DNA from: Coriobacteriia bacterium
GTDB taxonomy: Bacteria; Actinomycetota; Coriobacteriia; Coriobacteriales; UBA8131
Reading direction: 5' to 3'
DNA length: 39,089 nucleotides
Assembly (NCBI GenBank): GCA_009784425.1
Contig: WRBR01000006.1
Location: 1 to 39,089, forward strand
Positions 8,482 through 18,068 of the stretch are shown one piece after another. The translations under genes were made by a program, and so were the position numbers. A model generated the notes under the pieces. It saw only the letters and a list, made by a program, of their open reading frames with translations, ran no database searches and was not told the origin of the DNA. Within the stretch, counting starts at the first letter, position 1. The number at the start of each line of letters is the position of its first letter.

Positions 8482-9870
8482 ATGACCAAAAAGTATCTAA
8501 CCAGATACGGAGATAACTACGTAGGAGAGCTCACCGAGGCTGAAATTCGCCAGGACATCGAAGACGGCACCCTGGATGCAGCTGATCGTGGACAAATCCC
8601 TGCCATGAGCCAAGACGAGATGGACTATCTCTACGAGATCATCACGAGTCCCCAAAAGATTGTCTCGGTTGAGCCCGGCAAGGAAGTGGTTGTTTCCTTT
8701 GATGCAGGAACCTTGAAGTTGCCAACCAGAAACGGCATCCCTATGGATCGCCTGCAGGCAGTCATCACGCAGGAGCGTGCCCTGGCTTCGGACAGCACTG
8801 AGCTCTGTCATGTTGACTACAGCTACAAGCCCATTAAACCCATCATCTCTGAAGAGCGCCAAGCCATGGAGCAGATTCAGCTGATGACGACGATTCCGGT
8901 GCTCTACGGTGCCATGCCCAATCTGGGGCTTTATACCAAGCCCGATGGACCCTGCGACAACTGGGCTGAACTCTTGCCTGCTGGCAAGATAACCGAGGCA
9001 ATGGAAGCCCAGGAAGAAGCGGTTGAACACGCAATCAAGGACATCGTCTTTGTGGCTTCTTCCATGATTGAAAGTGGAGCTGACGGCATCAATCTCGACA
9101 CCGTTGGTGCTTCCGGAGACGCCGATGTCAAGGCCAGCCTTGAGGCGGTTAGGATTCTGAGCAAGAAGTATCCCACCACCGGTTTTGAGGTGGGCATGGC
9201 CGGCGAGTTCAACCTTGGCATGCACGGTGAGCTCACCTTTGATGGCGAAGTACTTGCCGGTATGTACCCCCACAAGCAGGTGTTAATGGCCCAGCAGGCA
9301 GGTGTGGGCATTTTTGGCATGGCTGTTAACACCAACAGCAGTCAATCCCTTGCCTGGAACCTTGCCCGAGTGGTTACCTTTGCCAAAGAGACCGCAAAAG
9401 TTGCGACGATTCCCGTCCACGCCAATGTGGGCATGGGAGTGGGAGGCATTCCGCTTTCTATCATTCCTGCAGCAGACGCAGTCTCACGCGTGGACAAGGC
9501 ACTGGTAGAGATTGCAGGCCTTGACGGCCTCTAGGTAGGTGCCGGAGATACCTTCGGCATGGCAGTGACCCACGAGAGCACCGCTGGAATGGGCGGCATA
9601 AGAAGTGCCGGCGATCTGGTGTTCAGGATGGAACTGCAAAAGATGAAAATCAACGAAGCCAAGAAATATGTGGCTGAAAAACTACGCGTAAGCGTTATGG
9701 ATCTGGCTGACTGCGCCGTAATGAAAGACCTCCGTGAGGAGCTCAACATAGGCACCGTTCAGTCACGACCTGATGCAGGCGTGGGTATCCAAACAAAGTT
9801 CCGCATTGCAGAGCTGTTGGGTGTTCCTATTAACAGCGTTGATATGTTCAAAAGACAAGCTGGTCTTTGA
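8482..9870 (+). CDS. mtbB: Dimethylamine methyltransferase MtbB-like, pyrrolysine-containing, copy 1 (TAG 9532..9534, residue 351)
   Basis: Read-through gives ..[46 protein letters not shown]..; matches the methanogen MtbB context ..EIAGVDGI-O-IGVGDPLGMP... Confidence 0.93.
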
Positions 9871-9896
9871 TTTACTGATATGAATGGAGGAAGAAA

Positions 9897-10547
9897 GTGA
9901 GTAAAGAAGATATCATCCGCGATGCGATAGAGTCCATGCACAAGGGCAACGAAAAACTTGCCATAGAGGCCATGGAGCGCGCTATTGCCGAGGGATTGGA
10001 TCCAGTAGAAATTTTGGCCGATGGGTTTTCTGCCGGCATACGCGAGGTTGGAGATCTCTTCAGTAGGGGCACGGTTTTTTTGCCACAGCTGATGATGACC
10101 GCCGACGTGATGCAAAAGGTCTCAGCACTGGTTGACAAGGAAATTGCCAGCAGAGGGCTCACAGCAGAGAAGAAAGGTGTCATGGTCATTGCCACGGTGC
10201 AGGCTGATGTGCACGACATTGGCAAGGGCATAGTGGCATCGCTCGTCAAAACCCAGGGTATTGAGGTAATCGACTTGGGCCGCGACGTACCGGTAGAAAC
10301 CATCATAGAAAGGGCCGAAGAACACAAAGCTGACATCATCGGCACTTCTGCTCTGCTCACCACAACCTTGAACGAACAAAAGAAGCTTGAAGAGATGCTC
10401 AAAAGCGAGGGCCTGAGAGATAAGTACAAAACGATGGTGGGAGGCGCTCCTGCCACACAGCGTTGGGCTGATCGCATTGGCGCTGATGCTTATGCTGAAG
10501 ATGCCGGCGAGGCCGTAGTCAAGGCTCTTGCTCTCCTTGGGCACTAA
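9897..10547 (+). CDS. Methyltransferase-cognate corrinoid protein (MtbC-like)
   Basis: DVHDIGKGIVASLVKTQGIEVIDLGRDVPVE, GTSALLTTTL, VGGAPATQ. Confidence 0.93.
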   Translation: MSKEDIIRDAIESMHKGNEKLAIEAMERAIAEGLDPVEILADGFSAGIREVGDLFSRGTVFLPQLMMTADVMQKVSALVDKEIASRGLTAEKKGVMVIATVQADVHDIGKGIVASLVKTQGIEVIDLGRDVPVETIIERAEEHKADIIGTSALLTTTLNEQKKLEEMLKSEGLRDKYKTMVGGAPATQRWADRIGADAYAEDAGEAVVKALALLGH

Positions 10548-10588
10548 TTGAGGTTTAACAGACCAATCGAATCAGAAACGGCGTTCAC

Positions 10589-10692
10589 GGGCCTGTTGAT
10601 ATGAAGAGACTGAAGACAGCTTCGGCACTATCAACAGGCCCTGCTCGAGGCAAGGGTGCTCCAGAGCCTGAAGCCACCTTTGCCCCGAGCAG
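10589..10692. other. Two back-to-back strong hairpins between corrinoid gene and hyuB-like gene
   Basis: GGGCCTGTTGATA/TATCAACAGGCCC (10589-10601/10629-10641) with inner CTGAAG/CTTCGG; then CTGCTCG/CGAGCAG (10641-10647/10686-10692) with inner GGCAAGGGTG/CACCTTTGCC. Confidence 0.75.
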
Positions 10693-10730
10693 AATCTGAA
10701 CACCAAGAGGAGGAATAGGAGGGGTGCACT

Positions 10731-12524
10731 ATGACTAAACAGATGGAACCTTACCTCATGTCCGTCATTTCAAGTCGCCTGCAAAGCATCTGCCTCGAAA
10801 TGACCAACACCTTGATGCGCACGGCACGCTCTCAACTGATGAGTGTTTGCCACGACCTTTCAACCGCTATATGTGATCGCAATGGCGATGTGCTTGCCCT
10901 GGCTGAAAGCATACCGGTACATTGCGCAAACATGGGGTTAACCGTTAAGTACTGCTTTAATCACCCTGAGGGCATTAAAGCCGGTGATATGTTCTTGAAC
11001 AACTCTCCTTATCATGGCAATACCCACCATGCTGACTTCACCTATATTGCTCCCGTGTTCTCAAACGGAGAACTTCTGTTTTTTGCGGTAGCCAAGGGAC
11101 ATCAGGCAGACGTGGGTAATTCTATTCCCAGCACCTATCATGCCAACGCTAAGGACCTCTACGAAGAGGGTGCTATCAGCTGGCCTTGTGTAAAGGTTGA
11201 GAAGGATTACAAAGAGGTCCCCGATATTATCTCCATTGCAAAGGCCCGTATCAGGGTGCCGGAGATTTGGTACGGCGATCATCAAGCTTGTGTGGGCTCA
11301 GCCAGAACAGGCGAAAAGCGGCTCCAAGACCTGTGCTCTGAATACGGCAACAACCTCATGAAGGACTTTTGCGACGCCTACCATGCCTACGGCAGCAGGC
11401 GCATTCAAGAAGAGATTGCAACCTTGCCGGCTGGCACCTGGCACTATGACATAAAAAGTGACGCTATCAAAGGGCTCACTCCGGAGATAAACATCCACAT
11501 CAGTTGTGAGATAAAGCCGGATGAAGGCCGCATGATTATTGATTTAACTGACAACATAGATTCATTGCCCTGTGGCTTGAATATGTGTGAGGCTACGGTG
11601 CGTGGCAGCGCCGTGACCGGTATATTGAACCGCCTACCCAACGACATCCCCAGCAATGAAGGCTCTATGAAGCATATTGAGGTATTGATGCGCGAGGGGT
11701 GCATGATAGGAAAGGCGGTGGCTCCCTACTCATCATCTCTTGCAACCACAAATCTGGCTGACAGGCTTATCTCCGGGGTACAGGCTCTCATGAACCAGGT
11801 CACCGAAGAACGCGGTGTGGCTGAAGGCGGCGCAGTGCAGTGCCCTGCCGTATCGGTCATCTCGGGCAAGGACTGGCGCAGAAACAACCATCCCTTTGTC
11901 AACCAGATGTTTTGCGGCATGACCGGTGGCCCGGGTGTAAATGGCTTTGATGGGTGGGTTACATATCAGTATCCTTGCACCGGCGGAGCCTTGAACTGGA
12001 ACTCCGTTGAGACCTTGGAGCAACAGTATCCCATTCTCATTCTTGAAGAAGAGATTATCCCTGACTCCGTTGGACCCGGAAAGTTTGACTCTGCGCCCGC
12101 CTGCAAATTTGTACTGGCTCCGCGAGGGCACCCGGTAACCTGTGCCTATTCCTGCGACGGAATAGACAATCCGCCTATGGGAGCAGTTGGTGGCGGCAGA
12201 GGACGCGCCTCTGCAGCGTGGAAGTACACGGTGGCCGAAGGAGAGGCTTCGGCGCAGATCCTGCCGCCCTTTGCTGAGCCGACCATTGAGCTGGGTGACG
12301 CTATTGTCTCTGAGAGCTCCAGTGGCGGCGGTTATGGCGACCCTCTCACACGCGATCCTGCCCTGGTATGTCATCGTGTGAGAGAGGGCTGGATTACCGA
12401 GGAGTTTGCGCAACGGACCTACGGCGTAGTGGTTGATACCAGCGCTGAGAAATATCTCGTGGATGAGGAAGCAACCGCACGTCTACGCAAGGAACTTGCA
12501 GCTGAGAGGGGGGATGCTTTATGA
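10731..12524 (+). CDS. Hydantoinase B/oxoprolinase-family protein (N-methylhydantoinase HyuB-like)
   Basis: GDMFLNNSPYHGNTHHADFTYIAPVF, GHQADVG, GGGRGRASAAW, SSSGGGYGDPLTRDPALV motifs. Confidence 0.9.
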   Translation: MTKQMEPYLMSVISSRLQSICLEMTNTLMRTARSQLMSVCHDLSTAICDRNGDVLALAESIPVHCANMGLTVKYCFNHPEGIKAGDMFLNNSPYHGNTHHADFTYIAPVFSNGELLFFAVAKGHQADVGNSIPSTYHANAKDLYEEGAISWPCVKVEKDYKEVPDIISIAKARIRVPEIWYGDHQACVGSARTGEKRLQDLCSEYGNNLMKDFCDAYHAYGSRRIQEEIATLPAGTWHYDIKSDAIKGLTPEINIHISCEIKPDEGRMIIDLTDNIDSLPCGLNMCEATVRGSAVTGILNRLPNDIPSNEGSMKHIEVLMREGCMIGKAVAPYSSSLATTNLADRLISGVQALMNQVTEERGVAEGGAVQCPAVSVISGKDWRRNNHPFVNQMFCGMTGGPGVNGFDGWVTYQYPCTGGALNWNSVETLEQQYPILILEEEIIPDSVGPGKFDSAPACKFVLAPRGHPVTCAYSCDGIDNPPMGAVGGGRGRASAAWKYTVAEGEASAQILPPFAEPTIELGDAIVSESSSGGGYGDPLTRDPALVCHRVREGWITEEFAQRTYGVVVDTSAEKYLVDEEATARLRKELAAERGDAL

Positions 12525-14644
12525 GCAAGCACGTATGTGTTGATGTGGGTGGCACCTTTACCGACGCCGCAGTCTTAGATGCACGAGGGGTAGTACGCGT
12601 GTTTAAGGCTCCCACCACTCCCCATGATTGGACTGAGGGCATCATCGGATCCCTCAAAACTGCTGCTGAGTATTATCAGGAGGAGTTCTCTGACTTTTTA
12701 GCGAGTGCCAGCGTTGAGCTAGGCGGCCACCTCACCCACGGATCCACTATTGCCTCAAACGCAATCGTGGAGAAAAAAACCGGCAAGGTGGGCGTGCTGT
12801 GCACCAAGGGTTTTAGAGACGTATTCCTCTTTAGAGAAGGACCTAACAAGGGCCCCTTTGATATAGAGATTGCGTATCCTGAGCCGTTTGTGCCGCGTTA
12901 TCTTACTTTGCCCGTAGAAGAGCGCGTCAACAGCGAAGGCGGCGTTGAGACCCCTTTAAACGAGGATGATGTACGCAAGGCAGTAGAAACGCTTAAGGGT
13001 TACGAGGTAGAAGCTCTCTGTGTCTGCTTTCTCTGGTCTACCGTAAACGACAGCCATGAGCAAAGAACGGCAGCACTCATCAAGGAACTTTGGCCCGAGG
13101 TGGATGTGGTACTGAGCTCAGAGGTCAATCCGAGCGACCGGGAATACCGCCGCTGGGTTTCTGCTGTTATGGATGCCTCCCTCAGAAGGCTGATTTCTAC
13201 CTATGTAAGAACATTGAATGAGCGGCTGAGAGCATGTGGTTTTCTTGGCGAGATAGGCATGCTCAACACCTCCGGCGGAATCATCAGTGCCAGTGAAGTT
13301 GTGAAGAAGCCTTTGTACTCCCTGGATTCCGGGCCGTCAATGGCTCCGGTTGCGGGCAAGGTTTATGCAGAGCTGGAGTACAAGGATAAGAACGCAGTAG
13401 TCTGTGACATGGGTGGCACCACGTTTGACGTCAGCTGTGTCATCAACAGTCATATCTCTGTTTCTCGCGAGGCCCTGATAGGTGATGAGATTCCCGGCAT
13501 CTCGCGAGTCAGTGTACACAGTATTGGTGCCGGCGGCGGCTCCATTGCCTGGGTAGATAACGGCGGGATGATACGGGTTGGCCCTGTCAGTGCCGGATCC
13601 ATGCCCGGGCCGGCCTGTTACAATCGCGGCAGCGACCTGCCAACGGTTACCGACGCCAATCTGGTGCTTGGTTATCTGAACCCCAATAACTTCAATGACG
13701 GCAAAATGGAGCTGGCACCTGAGCGCTCGTACCGTGCCATTGAAGAACACATAGCCAAGAAGCTGGGCATCAACACACTTGAGGCGGCCTATGCCATATG
13801 GGCAACGGTCAATGCCAACATGATTACTGCCATTAAAGACATCACCATTTGGCAGGGAATCGATCCGCGTGGTTATACGATGATAGCGGGCGGAGGCGCC
13901 TGTGGCCTGCATGCCATCCCGCTGGCTGAGGGTTTGGAGATGCAGCGGCTGCTTATTCCACGTGTAGCCGGAGGCCTGAGCGCCTCTGGTGGTGTGCTCT
14001 CGGATACGGTCTGGGAAGACAGCTCGCGCTCTTTGACCTCAACGCGCAACTTTGACACCGAATCCGTCAACAAAACGCTCAAACACCTGAGAGAGGAAAG
14101 TCTCGACTTCTTTGAGCGCAACGGCATTGCCGAAGAGGATCGGCAAATTGAGTTCTACATGGAAGGGCGCTATCCCTTCCAGGTATGGGACCTGTCCATT
14201 GACATCACCGAATTGCTCAACAACGAACAGCTCTTTGATGAAGGCGGGTCTTTGGCCTTAGAAGAAACCTTCCATAGAGAATATGAACGCACCTTTACCA
14301 TCCGCTCGGATTCTGCAGTTGAGTGCGTATACTGGCGGGTCAAGGCCATTGGCAAAAATCACGCTGCTGATTTAATCAACACCAATCCCTGGCCTGAGGA
14401 TTCTCCTGATGACCCCTTGATTCCCTGCGGAGAGCGCAAGGTGTACTTTAAGCACTGGGGCTGGAACGAGGCAGTCTCCACCCCTATTTACACAGGATTC
14501 GACCTCAGCCGCGGACACAAGATAAAAGGACCGGCCATAATCGAAGAACCTACAACCACCATCGTTGTTCTTCCGGAATATACCCTGCGCGTTACCGACG
14601 CTCACAACTACCTGATAGAAGGGCTAAAGCAATCGCGAAGATAG
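12521..14644 (+). CDS. Hydantoinase A/oxoprolinase-family protein (N-methylhydantoinase HyuA-like)
   Basis: CVDVGGTFTDAAVLD, HGSTIASNAIVEKKTGKVGVLCTKGFRD, VVCDMGGTTFDVS, GPACY; ATGA overlap with the hyuB-like gene. Confidence 0.9.
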   Translation: MSKHVCVDVGGTFTDAAVLDARGVVRVFKAPTTPHDWTEGIIGSLKTAAEYYQEEFSDFLASASVELGGHLTHGSTIASNAIVEKKTGKVGVLCTKGFRDVFLFREGPNKGPFDIEIAYPEPFVPRYLTLPVEERVNSEGGVETPLNEDDVRKAVETLKGYEVEALCVCFLWSTVNDSHEQRTAALIKELWPEVDVVLSSEVNPSDREYRRWVSAVMDASLRRLISTYVRTLNERLRACGFLGEIGMLNTSGGIISASEVVKKPLYSLDSGPSMAPVAGKVYAELEYKDKNAVVCDMGGTTFDVSCVINSHISVSREALIGDEIPGISRVSVHSIGAGGGSIAWVDNGGMIRVGPVSAGSMPGPACYNRGSDLPTVTDANLVLGYLNPNNFNDGKMELAPERSYRAIEEHIAKKLGINTLEAAYAIWATVNANMITAIKDITIWQGIDPRGYTMIAGGGACGLHAIPLAEGLEMQRLLIPRVAGGLSASGGVLSDTVWEDSSRSLTSTRNFDTESVNKTLKHLREESLDFFERNGIAEEDRQIEFYMEGRYPFQVWDLSIDITELLNNEQLFDEGGSLALEETFHREYERTFTIRSDSAVECVYWRVKAIGKNHAADLINTNPWPEDSPDDPLIPCGERKVYFKHWGWNEAVSTPIYTGFDLSRGHKIKGPAIIEEPTTTIVVLPEYTLRVTDAHNYLIEGLKQSRR

Positions 14645-14671
14645 CGATCCCTGTACTAATTCCTATCCGTC

Positions 14672-14693
14672 ATTCCGGCCCCCGAGCCGGAAT
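14672..14693. other. Hairpin, possible terminator or palindromic repeat
   Basis: ATTCCGGC-CCCCGA-GCCGGAAT between hyuA-like gene and second mtbB; no clear T-tract. Confidence 0.45.
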
Positions 14694-14741
14694 CTTGAGA
14701 GCTACAGTTAGCAAGCATTATGTGAAAGAAGGTTATGAGAA

Positions 14742-16130
14742 ATGAGTAAAAAGTATCTCACCAGATACGGAGACAACTACCTCGAAGAGATGACAGAAGC
14801 AGAGATTCGCCAAGACATCGAGGACGGCACCTTAGATGCAGCAGATCGTGCGCAGATTCCTGCCATGACCTCGGACGACATGGATCACCTCTTTGAGATC
14901 ATCTCTAATCCCCAGAAGATTGTTTCGGTTGAACCGGGCAACGAAGTAGTGGTGACCTTTGACGCAGGAACCTTGAAGCTCTGCGTAAGAAGCGACATCC
15001 CCATGGACCGCCTGACAGCATGTGTGACCCAGGAGCGTGCGCTGGGCTCAGACAGCATTGAGCTCTGTCATGTTGACTACAGCTACAAACCCATCAAGCC
15101 CATCATTTCCGAAGAGCGCCAGACCATGGAGCAAGTACAGCTGATGACCACCATACCCGTGCTCTACGGCGCCATGCCCAACCTGGGGCTTTACACCAAA
15201 CCCGACGGCCCTTGCGGAAACTGGGCGGAGCTTTTGCCTGCCGGCAAGATAGCTGAGGCCAAGGAAGCCCAGGAAGAAGCAGTGCAGCATTCAATCAAGG
15301 ATATAGTCTTTGTGGCCTCTTCCATGATAGAAAGCGGAGCAGACGGCATCAATCTTGACACCGTGGGCGCTTCAGGTGATGCCGACGTTAAGGCAAGCCT
15401 TGAGGCGGTACGTATCATCAAGCAAAAGTACCCCACAACCGGCATTGAAATGGGCATGGCCGGCGAGTTCAACCTCGGCATGCACGGCGAGCTCACCTTT
15501 GACGGTGAGATACTTGCCGGCATGTATCCCCATCAACAGGTGAGAATGGCAGAACAGGCCGGCGTGGACATCTTTGGCCTGGTAGTCAACACCAACAGCA
15601 GCCAATCCCTCGCCTGGAACCTTGCGCGCTCCGTCACCTTAGCCAAGGAAACGGTTAAGGTGGCCAAAATACCCGTACACGCCAACGTTGGCATGGGAGT
15701 GGGCGGCATTCCGCTTTCCATCATTCCGGCAGCTGATGCCGTCTCGCGCGTAGACAAGGCACTGGTAGAGATTGCAGGCCTTGACGGCCTCTAGGTAGGC
15801 GCCGGAGATATCTTCGGCATGACAGTGACCCACGTGAGCACCGCTGGGATGGGCGGCATAAGAAGTGCCGGTGATCTGGTGTTAAGGATGGAACTGCAAA
15901 AAATGAAAATCAACGAAGCCAAGAAATTTGTGGCCGACAAACTGCGCGTGAGCGTCTCTGATTTAGCAGACTGCGCTGTTATGAAGGACCTCCGCGAGGA
16001 GCTCAACATCGGCACCGTTCAGTCAAGACCTGACGCAGGCGTAGGCATACAGACTAAGTTCCGCATTGCAGAGCTTTTGGGAATTCCTATCAACAGCGTT
16101 GACTTGTTTAAAAAGCACGCCGGCTTGTAA
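14742..16130 (+). CDS. mtbB: Dimethylamine methyltransferase MtbB-like, pyrrolysine-containing, copy 2 (TAG 15792..15794, residue 351)
   Basis: Close paralog of 8482..9870; read-through gives ..[46 protein letters not shown]... Confidence 0.93.
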
Positions 16131-16188
16131 GCAATACTCAGGCTGAAACGCTGTATATCTCAGTTGTTACCTGCAGAGGAGGTAGTGA

Positions 16189-16749
16189 GTGCCACAGAAG
16201 ATACTACTGGTAACCGGATCTCCCAGAAAATCCGGAAACACCCATCTGCTGGCAGATGCTTTTGAGAACGGAGCTCTGGCCTCTGGCAATCAGGTGTTTC
16301 GTTTTGATGCGGGAAAGGCACAGATCAACGGATGCATCGGATGCAGCTATTGCCTTTCCCATAAGGGCAAGTGCACACAAGAAGACGACATGCAACAGGC
16401 ATACCAGTACCTGCGCACCTGCGATGTACTTGTTTTAGCAGCGCCTGTCTACTTCTTTGACTTCTCGGCACAGATGAAGGTCTTTATAGACCGACTGTAC
16501 TGTGGCCTGAGCATACACAGCAGCTCTGAGAATCCCTTTACCATTAAGGCGGCGGCACTCCTGCTTGTGCAGGAGCTAACAGATCCTGCAGTTGCCGAAA
16601 GCGCGATCAAGGTGTACCAGAAAACCGCTGCATACGCTTCATGGAAAGACCTCGGAATAATCCTGGTACCCGGAGTAGCCAGAGCGGGAGCCATAGCCAA
16701 CAATCCCCTCTTGACCACAGCATATGAACTGGGAGCCAGTAGCTCCTAA
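16189..16749 (+). CDS. Flavodoxin-like / NADPH-dependent FMN reductase family protein
   Basis: ILLVTGSPRKSGNTHLLADAF, CIGCSYCLSHKGKCTQEDDM, VLAAPVYFFDFSAQMKVFIDRLY. Confidence 0.85.
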   Translation: MPQKILLVTGSPRKSGNTHLLADAFENGALASGNQVFRFDAGKAQINGCIGCSYCLSHKGKCTQEDDMQQAYQYLRTCDVLVLAAPVYFFDFSAQMKVFIDRLYCGLSIHSSSENPFTIKAAALLLVQELTDPAVAESAIKVYQKTAAYASWKDLGIILVPGVARAGAIANNPLLTTAYELGASSS

Positions 16750-17072
16750 TACGTCCCCAGTGACTCATTATTCTCTCGACGAAGTATACAAGGAGCCCTG
16801 CTTGGGCAACAGAGGCAGGATTGACGCTGTGTGTCAATATGTCACCAGGGGATTTAACAACACAAATCCGACAAAATTGGCACGATATTTATAACAAATT
16901 TGACACAAACTTGTTATCCTGCCCTTCTTGGCAATCCTGAATAAAGAGCTTGTCAGAAAAGTAAAAACAGTCAGAAAAACCAGCTTTCTTACACAGGGTT
17001 GACAACTAAGCCTGGAATCATTCTCAAGTCAAAACAGTATAGGTAACCAAAGGAGCAAGGAGGGCGCAGACG

Positions 17073-18068
17073 ATGAGTATCAATTTAGAAGGCAAGGTGG
17101 CTATTGTCACGGGTTCTGGACAGGGCATAGGTAAGGGCATTGCCGTTTACCTGGCGCGCCAGGGAGTCAAGGTTGTCACCAACAATCGAAAGCCGGGAGC
17201 AGGGTATCTGAGGCAGTACAAGAAGGAGGACATGCCCGAAAGCGACTGGAACCAGATGATAGCTCTGGCCGGTGACGCAGAGGACACCGCAGCCCTGATC
17301 AGAGCAGAGGGAGGAGAAGCAACCGCCTGTTTTGCTGACATATCACAGTGGTCGGAAGCAGAAAAGCTGGTCAATTGTGCCGTTGAAACCTATGGCTCAA
17401 TAGACATTCTTATCAACAATGCTGCCGGCATGGGTGGCGGCACCATCGAAGGCTGCACTGAGGAAATCTGGCTGGCACACATTGCACCCAAGCTGAACGG
17501 CTCGTTTTTCCTTATGCACTTTGCAGTGCCTCATATGATCAAGCAGGGCTCGGGGCGTATTCTCAACGCCAGCTCGGAGGCCTGGCTTGGGCTCATAGGC
17601 CAGGACGCCTACAGTGCAGCCAATGCCGGTGTGGTGGGACTTTCCTGGGCAGCAGCCAAGGAACTCTGGCGCCACGGTATCACCGTTAATGTCTTTTGTC
17701 CCCAGGGTGCCTCTCCGGCACATGCGGTTGAGTATAACGCCATGCTCCGCAAGGTCAAGGAAATGACAGGCAAGGATCCCGACCCCAACATACTCAGGGT
17801 TGTAGAGCACAATCATGGCGACCCGGTGGGCATAGGGCCAGCCATAGCCTACCTCTGCACAGAGGATGCAGCGCACATAAGCGGCGCCGTATTCTGCATT
17901 TATGCGTCCGGTATCGTCAAGTACTACAGCGATCCCGCGCCAGTTTCGCAGATTGCCCTGGAAGAAGGGCAAGCCCTCTGGACAATCGAGGATCTCAAGG
18001 TGGCCTTCCACCAGCAACTGCTGGGCGAGGACTATGTTGCTCCCGCCAGCAAGCCGCAATGGGGGTGA
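17073..18068 (+). CDS. Short-chain dehydrogenase/reductase
   Basis: VAIVTGSGQGIGKGIA, DILINNAAG, DAYSAANAG; RBS aaggaggg. Confidence 0.9.
   Translation: MSINLEGKVAIVTGSGQGIGKGIAVYLARQGVKVVTNNRKPGAGYLRQYKKEDMPESDWNQMIALAGDAEDTAALIRAEGGEATACFADISQWSEAEKLVNCAVETYGSIDILINNAAGMGGGTIEGCTEEIWLAHIAPKLNGSFFLMHFAVPHMIKQGSGRILNASSEAWLGLIGQDAYSAANAGVVGLSWAAAKELWRHGITVNVFCPQGASPAHAVEYNAMLRKVKEMTGKDPDPNILRVVEHNHGDPVGIGPAIAYLCTEDAAHISGAVFCIYASGIVKYYSDPAPVSQIALEEGQALWTIEDLKVAFHQQLLGEDYVAPASKPQWG

Noticed and set aside
8497-9335. Long antisense ORFs (258 and 134 aa) opposite mtbB, and similar ORFs opposite most large genes
   Set aside because: Shadow ORFs from codon bias of the sense gene; no plausible protein families.
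11733-12413. 226-aa antisense ORF opposite hyuB-like gene
   Set aside because: Sense gene is convincing; antisense sequence is low-quality and without motifs.
14642-14656. Amber read-through of the second hyuA-like gene (TAG 14642..14644)
   Set aside because: Only four codons follow before TAA; no informative extension.
6957-16130. mttB and mtbB copies as pseudogenes or frameshifted genes
   Set aside because: Each has one TAG, no frameshift, strong conservation after the TAG, and the pyl cassette is present.
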